Assembly (NCBI GenBank): GCA_035541775.1
Contig: DATKMP010000139.1
Coordinates: forward strand, 1 to 8,668
Source of the DNA: DATKMP01 sp035541775
GTDB taxonomy: Bacteria > Bacteroidota > Ignavibacteria > UBA10030
Direction: 5' to 3'
DNA: 8,668 nucleotides
Below are positions 1-6,938 of the stretch, piece after piece. The position numbers and the translations under genes are program-made. A model generated the notes under the pieces. The model was given only the letters and a program-made list of their open reading frames with translations, searched no databases and was not told where the DNA came from. Within the stretch, counting starts at the first letter, position 1. Every line of letters begins with the position of its first letter.

Positions 1-112
1 AGATAAACAATTTTTTGAATTATTCTTGCACACCATACCATCGAAACATTTCTTTTTGTATATTAAAACCACTTCAGAGGTATGATCATTAATACGATGG
101 GCTAAAAGGCGC
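1..112. other. Non-coding leader upstream of the first gene
   Basis: No coding region of useful length is seen here. The stretch is AT-rich, with T runs at 11-16 and 53-57 and TATATTAAAA at 59-68, so it could hold a promoter for the first gene, but I could not pair a convincing -35 with a -10. A purine stretch AAAAGG at 104-109 lies only 3 nt before the ATG at 113, so ribosome binding looks weak by Shine-Dalgarno rules, as is common in Bacteroidota-like bacteria. Confidence 0.4.
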
Positions 113-1414
113 ATGAAAATTTCTATTATTGGAACAGGATATGTCGGATTAGTGCAAGGCGCTGTATTTGCCGATACCGGTAATACGGTCCTTTGCATGG
201 ATGTCGATGAAAAGAAAATTCATAATTTGAAGAAAGGGATTATTCCCATTTTTGAACCGGGCTTAAAAGAAATGGTCACACACAATGCGCAGAACGGGCG
301 ATTGGAATTTACTACTCGTTTGGATCTTGCCGTTGAACGTTCAGAGATTATTTTCTTATGCCTTCCCACGCCGCAATCCGAAGACGGGTCGGCAGACCTT
401 TCGCACGTTATGTCGGTGGCAGAGCAAATCTGTCAGCATATCAACGGCGATAAAATTATCGTCAGTAAAAGCACGGTCCCTGTCGGCACCGTTGACAAAG
501 TGCGGCAAGTGTTTAAAAAGGTAACGCGCTATTCGATTGATGTTGTCTCCAATCCTGAATTTTTAAAAGAAGGCGCTGCGATTCAAGACTCGTTAAAACC
601 CGACCGTATCGTCATCGGTACACGCAATGCCAAGGTCGTTGAAACCATGATGGAATTATACGAACCGTTCGTTCGCACCGGAAATCCGATTCTCTTTATG
701 GATGAGCACAGCGCCGAATTGACCAAATATGCATCCAATTCATTTCTGGCGACAAAGATTTCGTTTATGAATGAACTTGCAAATTTATGCGAGCGGGTGG
801 GCGCCGACATCAACCTCGTTCGCAAAGGAATGGGAAGCGATCCTCGCATTGGTTCACAATTTCTCTTTGCGGGAGTTGGCTACGGCGGTTCATGTTTTCC
901 CAAAGATATCAAAGCGCTTATTCATACCTCACAAGACCATGAATATGACTTTAAAATTCTTCAGGCCGTGGATGATGTCAATACACAACAAAAAAAATTA
1001 CTGTATCGAAAAGTTCATCATTACTTTGACGGACAACTTTCGGATAAAACCATTGCTGTATGGGGGCTTTCCTTTAAGCCGCAAACAGATGATATGAGAG
1101 AAGCGCCGGCCATCGATATTGTGTCTGCCTTGCTCGAACAGCAAGTTCACGTACGCGTTCATGATCCGATCGCCATCGACCGTGCAAAATCGATCTTCCA
1201 TAATAACGTCGAGTATTTTGAAAATAGCTACGATGCCCTTAAAGGTGCGCATGCGCTCTTAATCGTCACCGAATGGAACGAATTCCGAAAACCTGATTTT
1301 CAAAAAATAAAATCCTTGATGAAAACACCTATCATTTTTGACGGCAGGAACATTTACGATCCCAAAATGATGAAAGAACTCGGCTTTGTATATTCTGGAA
1401 TAGGAAGAAAATAA
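113..1414 (+). CDS. ugd: UDP-glucose 6-dehydrogenase
   Basis: This enzyme oxidises UDP-glucose to UDP-glucuronate with two NAD+ in the cytoplasm, supplying acidic or pentose precursors for surface polysaccharide. The 433-residue length is normal for the bacterial family. The N-terminal Rossmann domain opens with GTGYVGL (residues 7-13). The substrate loop NPEFLKEG is at 147-154, the KYASN helix with the conserved Lys at 205-209, and the catalytic cysteine is Cys261 in GGSCFPKD (258-265). The C-terminal UDP-binding domain carries WGLSFKPQTDDMREAP (317-332) and FDGRN (409-413). The full 'NPEFLKEGAAI' and 'PDRIVIG' signature (147-169) favours UDP-glucose over GDP-mannose dehydrogenase (AlgD), which differs there. 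The ATG at 113 places the Rossmann motif directly at the N-terminus. It is the first gene of the nucleotide-sugar string, and its UDP-glucuronate product is the substrate of the decarboxylase encoded at 3459-4412. Function is known from the family; substrate choice is inferred from motifs. Confidence 0.93.
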   Translation: MKISIIGTGYVGLVQGAVFADTGNTVLCMDVDEKKIHNLKKGIIPIFEPGLKEMVTHNAQNGRLEFTTRLDLAVERSEIIFLCLPTPQSEDGSADLSHVMSVAEQICQHINGDKIIVSKSTVPVGTVDKVRQVFKKVTRYSIDVVSNPEFLKEGAAIQDSLKPDRIVIGTRNAKVVETMMELYEPFVRTGNPILFMDEHSAELTKYASNSFLATKISFMNELANLCERVGADINLVRKGMGSDPRIGSQFLFAGVGYGGSCFPKDIKALIHTSQDHEYDFKILQAVDDVNTQQKKLLYRKVHHYFDGQLSDKTIAVWGLSFKPQTDDMREAPAIDIVSALLEQQVHVRVHDPIAIDRAKSIFHNNVEYFENSYDALKGAHALLIVTEWNEFRKPDFQKIKSLMKTPIIFDGRNIYDPKMMKELGFVYSGIGRK

Positions 1415-1436
1415 AAACAATATTTTCATCTCTATT

Positions 1437-1465
1437 TTGTCAAAAGCCCTAACGCAAATAATAAT
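1437..1465 (+). promoter_or_regulatory. Candidate sigma-70-type promoter before gmd
   Basis: TTGTCA (1437-1442) and AATAAT (1460-1465) each match the sigma-70 consensus hexamers in five of six positions and are separated by exactly 17 nt. Transcription would start near 1472, giving a leader of about 17 nt that contains GGAG (1473-1476). It lies in the only sizeable gap (74 nt) between the first two genes. If real, it lets gmd, fcl and the downstream genes be expressed independently of ugd. Prediction by eye only; Bacteroidota proper use a different primary promoter, so this depends on the lineage. Confidence 0.4.
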
Positions 1466-1488
1466 TGGTAATGGAGCATAGAAACACA

Positions 1489-2526
1489 ATGAGCAAAACA
1501 GCATTGATTACTGGAATTACCGGACAGGATGGTTCGTATCTCGCAGAACTGCTTCTGGAAAAAGGTTACACGGTTCACGGCATTATCCGCCGCAGCAGTT
1601 CCTTCAACACTGCACGAATCGACCATCTGTTTAATTCCAATTTACATGACAATCGTTTTTTTCTGCACCACGGCGATGTCACCGATGGAAGCAATATCAA
1701 TCGATTGCTTGAAAAAATTCAACCGGATGAAATTTACAATCTTGCCGCTCAAAGCCATGTGAAAGTTTCGTTCGATGTGCCCGAATATACCGCGCAGGTT
1801 GATGCCGTCGGCACGTTACGATTTATCGATGCCATACGAGAGACAGGATTGAAGACAAAATTTTATCAAGCATCAACAAGCGAATTGTTCGGCAAAGTTC
1901 AAGAAGTTCCTCAGTCGGAAAAGACGCCGTTTTATCCGCGCAGCCCGTACGGCGTGGCAAAATTGTACGGATACTGGATTATTGTGAATTACCGCGAAGC
2001 ATACGGAATCTATGCATGCAACGGAATTTTGTTTAATCATGAATCTCCGCGCCGTGGAGAAACATTCGTCACACGGAAAATAACGTTGGCGGCATCGCGC
2101 ATCAAATTAGGATTGCAAAAACAACTCACGCTGGGCAATCTCCATTCCAAAAGAGATTGGGGATATGCGCCGGAATATTGCGAAGGTATGTGGCGTATCT
2201 TGCAGCAAGAACAGCCGGATGATTTTGTCCTTGCAACGGGTGAGACGCATACGATAAAAGAATTTGCAGAAGAAGTATTTTCGCAGCTTGATCTTCCCTT
2301 GGTTTGGAAAGGAAGCGGAGAAAACGAACAGGGCATCGATAAAAATGGAAACGTCCTGGTTGCCGTCGATCCAAAATATTATCGTCCGACAGAAGTTGAA
2401 TTGCTGATCGGCAATCCTAAAAAAGCAAAAGAAAAATTAGGGTGGCAGGCAACGACAACATTTAAAGAACTTGCCCGCCTTATGGCGAATGCGGATTTTG
2501 AAAAAGTAAAAAAGCGCGGATATTGA
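1489..2526 (+). CDS. gmd: GDP-mannose 4,6-dehydratase
   Basis: This enzyme converts GDP-D-mannose to GDP-4-keto-6-deoxy-D-mannose, the first step to GDP-L-fucose (and to GDP-rhamnose or perosamine in other pathways). It is an extended short-chain dehydrogenase. The NADP-binding motif GITGQDG is at residues 9-15, the active-site STSE at 129-132 (Thr130, Glu132), and the catalytic YxxxK at Tyr154/Lys158. The Gmd-specific stretch NHESPRRGETFVTRKI (183-198) and RDWGYAPEY (222-230) make the assignment secure. At 345 residues it is of usual length. The ATG at 1489 is preferred because it begins MSKTALITG as in homologues and has GGAG 12 nt upstream. The in-frame TTG at 1465 and ATG at 1471 would add an unneeded extension, and both lie before the probable transcription start. 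It is followed after 3 nt by the GDP-fucose synthase gene, its usual partner. Confidence 0.95.
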   Translation: MSKTALITGITGQDGSYLAELLLEKGYTVHGIIRRSSSFNTARIDHLFNSNLHDNRFFLHHGDVTDGSNINRLLEKIQPDEIYNLAAQSHVKVSFDVPEYTAQVDAVGTLRFIDAIRETGLKTKFYQASTSELFGKVQEVPQSEKTPFYPRSPYGVAKLYGYWIIVNYREAYGIYACNGILFNHESPRRGETFVTRKITLAASRIKLGLQKQLTLGNLHSKRDWGYAPEYCEGMWRILQQEQPDDFVLATGETHTIKEFAEEVFSQLDLPLVWKGSGENEQGIDKNGNVLVAVDPKYYRPTEVELLIGNPKKAKEKLGWQATTTFKELARLMANADFEKVKKRGY

Positions 2527-2529
2527 ACG

Positions 2530-3462
2530 ATGATGAACAAAACAGATAAAATTTATATTGCCGGGCATACCGGACTTGTCGGCTCCGCGATTACGCGGAA
2601 TCTTCTTGCGCAAGGATACACCAACCTTGTGTATCGAACCATCGAAGAATTTGATCTTACGCGGCAGGATGCTGTTGAAAAATTTTTTGAATCGGAAAAG
2701 CCCGATATCGTTTTTCTTGCGGCAGCAAAAGTCGGCGGCATTTATGCCAACAATACGTATCCCGCAGAGTTTATTTATATCAATCTGCAAATTCAGAACA
2801 ATATCATTCATAATGCGTACCGTGTCGGCGTCAAAAAATTATGTTTTCTCGGCAGTTCGTGTATCTATCCCAGACTTGCGCCGCAGCCGTTAAAAGAAAG
2901 TTATTTGTTAGACGGAAAATTAGAAGAAACGAACGAGCCCTACGCCATTGCAAAAATTGCCGGCATTAAAATGTGTCAATCGTACAATCGCCAGTACGGC
3001 ACGCGGTATATTTCTGTCATGCCGACAAATTTGTACGGCATCAACGATAATTTTAATTTGCAAACCTCGCACGTTCTTCCGGCGCTGATTCGAAAGTTTA
3101 TCGAAGCGAAACATGCAAATGCTCCGTCGGTGACCATTTGGGGAACAGGGACTCCGCGCAGAGAATTTCTTTTTGTGGACGATATGGCGGATGCATGCAT
3201 ATATTTGATGAACCATTATGACGGCAATGAATTCGTCAATATCGGCATCGGCGAGGATGTTACCATTCTGGAACTTGCGACGATCATCAAAGAGGAAGTG
3301 AACTTTACCGGAACATTAGAGTTCGATACAACGAAGCCGGACGGAACGCCGCAAAAATTATTGGATGTATCCCAATTGCATCAGCTTGGCTGGAAAGCAA
3401 AAATTTCTTTACGGGAAGGAATTCGAAAAACCCTTACGTGGTATTTGGAGAATAAAGTTTGA
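2530..3462 (+). CDS. fcl: GDP-L-fucose synthase (3,5-epimerase/4-reductase)
   Basis: This bifunctional enzyme epimerises GDP-4-keto-6-deoxy-mannose at C3 and C5 and reduces it with NADPH to GDP-L-fucose. It is an extended short-chain dehydrogenase with GHTGLVGSA at residues 12-20 and the GSSCIYP block at 108-114 (Ser109 and Cys111, matching the catalytic Ser and Cys of the E. coli enzyme). YAIAK at 138-142 provides the Tyr and Lys, and SHVLPAL at 180-186 the catalytic His181. PTNLYG is at 165-170 and RREFLFVDDMA at 210-220. All expected catalytic residues are present and the 310-residue length is normal. One small departure is INDNF after PTNLYG, where many homologues read PHDNF. The start could be the ATG at 2530 or the adjacent ATG at 2533. 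No strong Shine-Dalgarno is seen, and the 3-nt distance from the gmd stop codon suggests translational coupling. Confidence 0.95.
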   Translation: MMNKTDKIYIAGHTGLVGSAITRNLLAQGYTNLVYRTIEEFDLTRQDAVEKFFESEKPDIVFLAAAKVGGIYANNTYPAEFIYINLQIQNNIIHNAYRVGVKKLCFLGSSCIYPRLAPQPLKESYLLDGKLEETNEPYAIAKIAGIKMCQSYNRQYGTRYISVMPTNLYGINDNFNLQTSHVLPALIRKFIEAKHANAPSVTIWGTGTPRREFLFVDDMADACIYLMNHYDGNEFVNIGIGEDVTILELATIIKEEVNFTGTLEFDTTKPDGTPQKLLDVSQLHQLGWKAKISLREGIRKTLTWYLENKV

Positions 3463-4412
3463 AATCGGTGGTAACAGGCGGCGCCGGATTTTTAGGATCG
3501 CATTTATGCGACCGATTGTTGGCGGAAGGGCATGATGTCGTTTGCATCGACAACCTTATTACGGGCGATACCGCAAACATTGCGCATCTCATCGGGAATC
3601 CGAAATTCAAATTTATCCAATATGATGTCACGAATTATATTTTTATCGATGGCGCTGTAGATTTTATTTTTCATTTTGCATCGCCTGCAAGCCCGATAGA
3701 TTATTTGAAAGTCCCGATTCAAACGTTAAAAGTCGGATCGCTGGGAACGCACAAAGCGCTTGGCCTTGCCCGAGCGAAACGAGCACGATTTCTCATCGCG
3801 TCCACATCGGAAACATACGGAGATCCGATGATTCATCCTCAGACGGAAGAATACTGGGGCAACGTCAATCCTGTGGGTCCACGCGGTGTGTACGATGAAG
3901 CAAAACGTTTTGCCGAAGCAATGACCATGGCATATCACCGTTATCACGGACTCGAAACACGCATTGTGCGTATCTTCAATACCTACGGTGAACGCATGCG
4001 CATCAATGACGGGCGTGCGATACCGGCGTTTCTTTCGCAGGCATTGCGCCATGAAAATGTCACGGTATTTGGCGATGGGATGCAGACGCGAAGCGTGTGT
4101 TATGTTTCGGATTTAATCGACGGAGTATATAAACTCATGATGTCGGATTATGCGATGCCGGTCAATATCGGCAATCCGGAAGAGATCACGATGTTGGATT
4201 TGGCGAAAGAAATTATTGCGCTGACCGGCAGCAAGAGCAAAATTATTTTTCAAGATTTACCAACGGACGATCCCAAAGTGCGCCAGCCGGATATTACGAA
4301 AGCAAAAAATATTTTAGGATGGGAACCGAAGGTGCACCGAGTCGAAGGATTGCAAAAGACCATTCAATATTTTAAAATGAAGTTGAACTTGAACACGTCA
4401 AGATTCTCTTGA
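3459..4412 (+). CDS. uxs: UDP-glucuronate decarboxylase (UDP-xylose synthase)
   Basis: This SDR enzyme probably oxidises, decarboxylates and re-reduces UDP-glucuronate to UDP-xylose. TGGAGFLGSH (residues 6-15) binds NAD. HFASPASPIDY (72-82), STSETYGDP (115-123), the VNPVGPRG block (136-143), catalytic Tyr145/Lys149 in YDEAK, RIFNTYGERM (171-180), DGRAIPAF (184-191) and DPKVRQPDITKAK (271-283) together form the pattern of UDP-xylose synthases rather than of GalE or dTDP-glucose dehydratase. The 317-residue length fits the soluble bacterial form. The start is a TTG at 3459 that overlaps the fcl stop as TTGA; it places MKSVVTGG exactly at the expected N-terminus, and no upstream ATG is available. 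The substrate would come from the UDP-glucose dehydrogenase at 113-1414. The alternative is another UDP-sugar epimerase of the same subfamily, which I consider less likely. Confidence 0.85.
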   Translation: MKSVVTGGAGFLGSHLCDRLLAEGHDVVCIDNLITGDTANIAHLIGNPKFKFIQYDVTNYIFIDGAVDFIFHFASPASPIDYLKVPIQTLKVGSLGTHKALGLARAKRARFLIASTSETYGDPMIHPQTEEYWGNVNPVGPRGVYDEAKRFAEAMTMAYHRYHGLETRIVRIFNTYGERMRINDGRAIPAFLSQALRHENVTVFGDGMQTRSVCYVSDLIDGVYKLMMSDYAMPVNIGNPEEITMLDLAKEIIALTGSKSKIIFQDLPTDDPKVRQPDITKAKNILGWEPKVHRVEGLQKTIQYFKMKLNLNTSRFS

Positions 4413-4449
4413 AGACGCAAAACTATTCTTCCTCCCGCCAATAAATTGT

Positions 4450-5181
4450 ATGCAATTTTCTGTCATCATTCCTACCTATAACGAAGAACAATTTATTGTG
4501 GCATGCTTGCAGTCGATTATCCAGCAAGATGTTGAACGGTCTGAATACGAAATTATCGTGTCGGATGCGAGTTCGACAGATCGAACCCGTGACCTTGCGC
4601 AACCCTTTGCCGATACCATTGTCGTGACCGCTGAACGCGGTATTGCCCTCGGGCGCAATCGCGGCGCACGTGCAGCAATGGGTGAAATATTTGTTTTTGT
4701 GGATGCAGATGCAAAATTGCATCCTTCATTTTTACGAACACTCAAAATGCAGTTTGCTACATCGAATGTTGTCGGCGTAACGGGAATAGCGCGGGCGTAT
4801 GATGGAACTATGCCGCAACGATTTGTATATCAAGCTACCTACATGTTGGTACGCTTTTTTTTAATCTTTCAACTTGCATTATTCCCCGGCATCTGTGTCG
4901 CGTACCGCAAAGAAGCTTTTTTTCATGTCAACGGATTTCGTGAAGATTTCGGCGTCGTTGAAGATTTGGATTTAAGCAGAAGAATTTCTAACATAGGTAA
5001 AGTCGTTCTTGATGCACAAGCAAAAGCAACAGTATCTTCACGGCGGTTGAGCAAGCACTTGATACCAACTGTGGGATATCATATCTATAACGACCTGCGA
5101 TATTTGTTCACCGGCACCGCCGCACGACAATATCCTAAAATAGAAGAAACACATTCATGGAAAGATTTGTGGAAGCAGTAG
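4450..5181 (+). CDS. Family 2 glycosyltransferase
   Basis: This is a GT-A fold, inverting-type family 2 glycosyltransferase of 243 residues that likely transfers one sugar onto a lipid- or glycan-linked acceptor at the cytoplasmic face of the membrane. FSVIIPTYNEE (residues 3-13) and EIIVSDASSTDRT (34-46) form the nucleotide-binding half. RGIALGRNRGA (63-73) and the metal-binding DADA (85-88) follow. Glu171-Asp172 in the EDLDLSRRI segment is the likely catalytic-base region. A hydrophobic segment (about 130-152) could associate with the membrane, but there is no multi-pass domain of the kind seen in processive synthases. The start at 4450 gives the motif at the expected distance, and no purine-rich ribosome site precedes it. 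It sits 37 nt after the decarboxylase gene, so a donor of UDP-xylose, GDP-fucose or UDP-glucuronate is plausible but not shown by sequence. Confidence 0.88.
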   Translation: MQFSVIIPTYNEEQFIVACLQSIIQQDVERSEYEIIVSDASSTDRTRDLAQPFADTIVVTAERGIALGRNRGARAAMGEIFVFVDADAKLHPSFLRTLKMQFATSNVVGVTGIARAYDGTMPQRFVYQATYMLVRFFLIFQLALFPGICVAYRKEAFFHVNGFREDFGVVEDLDLSRRISNIGKVVLDAQAKATVSSRRLSKHLIPTVGYHIYNDLRYLFTGTAARQYPKIEETHSWKDLWKQ

Positions 5182-5203
5182 AGGGCAGCTGCATCATAAT
5201 TTC

Positions 5204-5207
5204 GGAG
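5204..5207 (+). promoter_or_regulatory. Ribosome binding site of the Wzi-like gene
   Basis: GGAG at 5204-5207 stands 5 nt before the ATG at 5213. It is one of the better Shine-Dalgarno sequences in the window and supports that start, which also begins a clear signal peptide. Confidence 0.6.
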
Positions 5208-5212
5208 AAGCT

Positions 5213-6880
5213 ATGAAAATAAAAATATTCCACCGCTGCTTCATCGTACTGCTTCTTCCAATAGTTCTACACGCACAGACAGTGTATCTGCCGCCTTCCA
5301 ATGAAGTGTATGAATTTCTAACCCGCATGGCTGCCAAAGGATATCTATCGAACTATCAAGATGCAGCAAAGCCCTTAAGCCGGATGTATCTTGCAACGCA
5401 GCTCAACGAACTTGAGCCGTTCAGTGAAAAAATGACATCGGTGGAACGTGCGACGTATGAATTTTATAAAACAGAATTTCATTATGAATTGCTTTCGCTT
5501 GCCGGCGATCCTGAACCAAGCGAGACACGATGGCATTTGTATTCAAAAGAATTCCCTCAAGGACTTTTGAATTTCGATGTCGGCTATGCTTTGACGGCGG
5601 AGAACGACGCCGGTTTGAAGAATACGCTGAGCACCAAAGACCTAAAATTTTATGGCTATGCATTTAAGGATGTCGGATTTTATTTTAACTTCGATGATAA
5701 TAAACAATGGGGAAGCAACCTGAATTACTATCGAATGAACACACCTGCCAAGGGAGTGATCAACTCGTTAGGTGGATTCAATCTTCCATCGTATTCGCTG
5801 GATATCGTACCGCAGTCCGATCCCAATGTTCCCGAATTAGATTATGACGAAATCGATGCGCAGTTAGCTTGGCAGGTGGGGGCATTCACTTTCTCAATAG
5901 AAAAATCGAACGACATTTGGGGCTACGGTGAAAACGGAAATATTATTTTATCGAACAAACCGCCGTCATACCCGCAAGTGAAAATGCGTGTTCATATAAC
6001 CGATGACATCGATTTTATTTATTTTCATGCTTCCTTAAATTCGCGTGTGATCGATTCCATTAACAGTTATTACGTAAATTATCTCGGATTTTCTTCGCTT
6101 CGCGAAGTCGATCACGTAAAATATTTTGCTGCCCATCAAATTGATATGCGACTCTGGAAAGGCATTGATCTCTCGTTAGGCGAGTCTATCGTCTATAGCG
6201 ATCGAGGCCCGGAATTGATGTATCTTATTCCCGTTATGTTTTTTAAAGCCGGAGAACATTACAACGGCGACAAGGACAATTGCCAAATTTTTGGAAGTCT
6301 CAATCTCAACGTCGTGAAACAAACAAATTTTTATGTATCGTTTTTCATCGATGAATTGAATACCGATAAATTTTTTGACTCCAATGATTCGCGCAGGCAA
6401 GTTGCTTTGACTCTCGGAGGGCATACGTATGATCTGTTCGTAGAAAATATCGAATTAGCGGCAGAATATACCCGCGCAAATCCGGGAGTGTATTCTCATA
6501 AATATCCCGCGATTACATACACGAATAACGGCTATGTGCTCGGAAGCTGGATCGGACAAAATGCCGACGATGCCAATCTTTCGATAACGTATCGTCCGAT
6601 GCGTTCGTTAAAACTTTCTGCCTTTCAAGAAATCTACCGGAAAGGAAGTCCCATGCCGCTTGGAGACCAATACGCTGTGGACCAGGGAGGATTTTCATTT
6701 TTAGATGGATCACGGCATATTGAACGCATGATCGGCATCAAGGCGCATTATCAGCCGTTGCGCGATCTCTTTATCGATGGGAAAGCACAATTTCATTCGA
6801 TTACCGATGATGCAAATCCGGCATTAAACATTCATCAACAATTTCAATTTTCACTCGGTGCCCAAATAGGACTTTGGTAA
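5213..6880 (+). CDS. Capsule assembly Wzi-family outer membrane protein
   Basis: Probably an outer membrane beta-barrel that holds or organises surface polysaccharide at the cell surface, as Wzi does for E. coli group 1 capsule. Residues 1-21 are a signal peptide (basic start, hydrophobic core 10-19, cleavage likely after HA at 21, no lipobox Cys). An N-terminal helical part (about 28-95) precedes a long region of alternating aromatic and polar residues typical of barrel strands. Family-like landmarks are WGYGENGNIILS with the following Pro-Pro (236-251), GESIVYSDRGPELMYLIP (323-340), EH and DN at 348-349 and 355-356, and FFIDE (377-381). The chain ends in Trp555, fitting a C-terminal outer-membrane targeting strand. 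At 555 residues it is within the range of the FCB-type Wzi-like proteins and longer than E. coli Wzi. It follows the glycosyltransferase gene after 31 nt. The family call rests on remembered patterns, not an alignment. Confidence 0.75.
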   Translation: MKIKIFHRCFIVLLLPIVLHAQTVYLPPSNEVYEFLTRMAAKGYLSNYQDAAKPLSRMYLATQLNELEPFSEKMTSVERATYEFYKTEFHYELLSLAGDPEPSETRWHLYSKEFPQGLLNFDVGYALTAENDAGLKNTLSTKDLKFYGYAFKDVGFYFNFDDNKQWGSNLNYYRMNTPAKGVINSLGGFNLPSYSLDIVPQSDPNVPELDYDEIDAQLAWQVGAFTFSIEKSNDIWGYGENGNIILSNKPPSYPQVKMRVHITDDIDFIYFHASLNSRVIDSINSYYVNYLGFSSLREVDHVKYFAAHQIDMRLWKGIDLSLGESIVYSDRGPELMYLIPVMFFKAGEHYNGDKDNCQIFGSLNLNVVKQTNFYVSFFIDELNTDKFFDSNDSRRQVALTLGGHTYDLFVENIELAAEYTRANPGVYSHKYPAITYTNNGYVLGSWIGQNADDANLSITYRPMRSLKLSAFQEIYRKGSPMPLGDQYAVDQGGFSFLDGSRHIERMIGIKAHYQPLRDLFIDGKAQFHSITDDANPALNIHQQFQFSLGAQIGLW

Positions 6881-6881
6881 A

Positions 6882-6896
6882 TTAACACATTGTTAA
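6882..6896. repeat. Perfect palindrome overlapping the sigma promoter
   Basis: TTAACA-CAT-TGTTAA is a perfect inverted repeat with 6-nt arms. It starts directly after the stop codon of the Wzi-like gene, and its right arm overlaps the first two bases of the candidate -35 element (6895-6900). It is too short and AT-rich to be a terminator. An operator for a dimeric regulator is possible but chance cannot be excluded. Confidence 0.35.
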
Positions 6897-6922
6897 ACTT
6901 CTTTCTCGACAAAAATGTCTAA
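6895..6922 (+). promoter_or_regulatory. Candidate ECF-sigma (RpoE-type) promoter
   Basis: AAACTT (6895-6900), a 16-nt spacer, and GTCTAA (6917-6922) closely match the E. coli sigma-E pattern GGAACTT-N15..19-GTCTAA, with the invariant AAC and GTC cores intact. It lies directly in front of the ECF sigma gene, where autoregulatory promoters usually sit. Transcription would begin around 6928-6930, leaving a leader of only about 10 nt before the ATG at 6939 and no Shine-Dalgarno. The motif is seen; its use by the neighbouring sigma factor is inferred. Confidence 0.55.
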
Positions 6923-6938
6923 TAAGTGAAACGATTGT

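Noticed and set aside
59..68. TATATTAAAA as a -10 element for ugd
   Set aside because: No acceptable -35 occurs 16-18 nt upstream (TTGCAC at 26-31 is too far), so I did not list it as a promoter.
82..105. Seven-codon open frame in the leader of ugd, preceded by AGAGG
   Set aside because: The purine stretch is only 1 nt from the ATG, the peptide has no attenuator character (no run of one amino acid), and no alternative hairpins are seen. It is probably chance.
113..1414. GDP-mannose dehydrogenase (alginate-type, AlgD) as the identity of the first gene
   Set aside because: The neighbouring gmd made this tempting, but the NPEFLKEGAAI, PDRIVIG and GSQFLFAGVGYGGSCFPKD patterns are those of UDP-glucose dehydrogenases, and a UDP-glucuronate-using enzyme follows in the cluster.
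4413..4449. Possible promoter or terminator between the decarboxylase and glycosyltransferase genes
   Set aside because: The 37-nt gap shows only a weak GAAG/CTTC pairing, no T tract and no recognisable promoter hexamers.
6098..6107. CTTCGCGAAG palindrome inside the Wzi-like gene
   Set aside because: It lies in a continuous coding region with ordinary codons, and is short enough to occur by chance.
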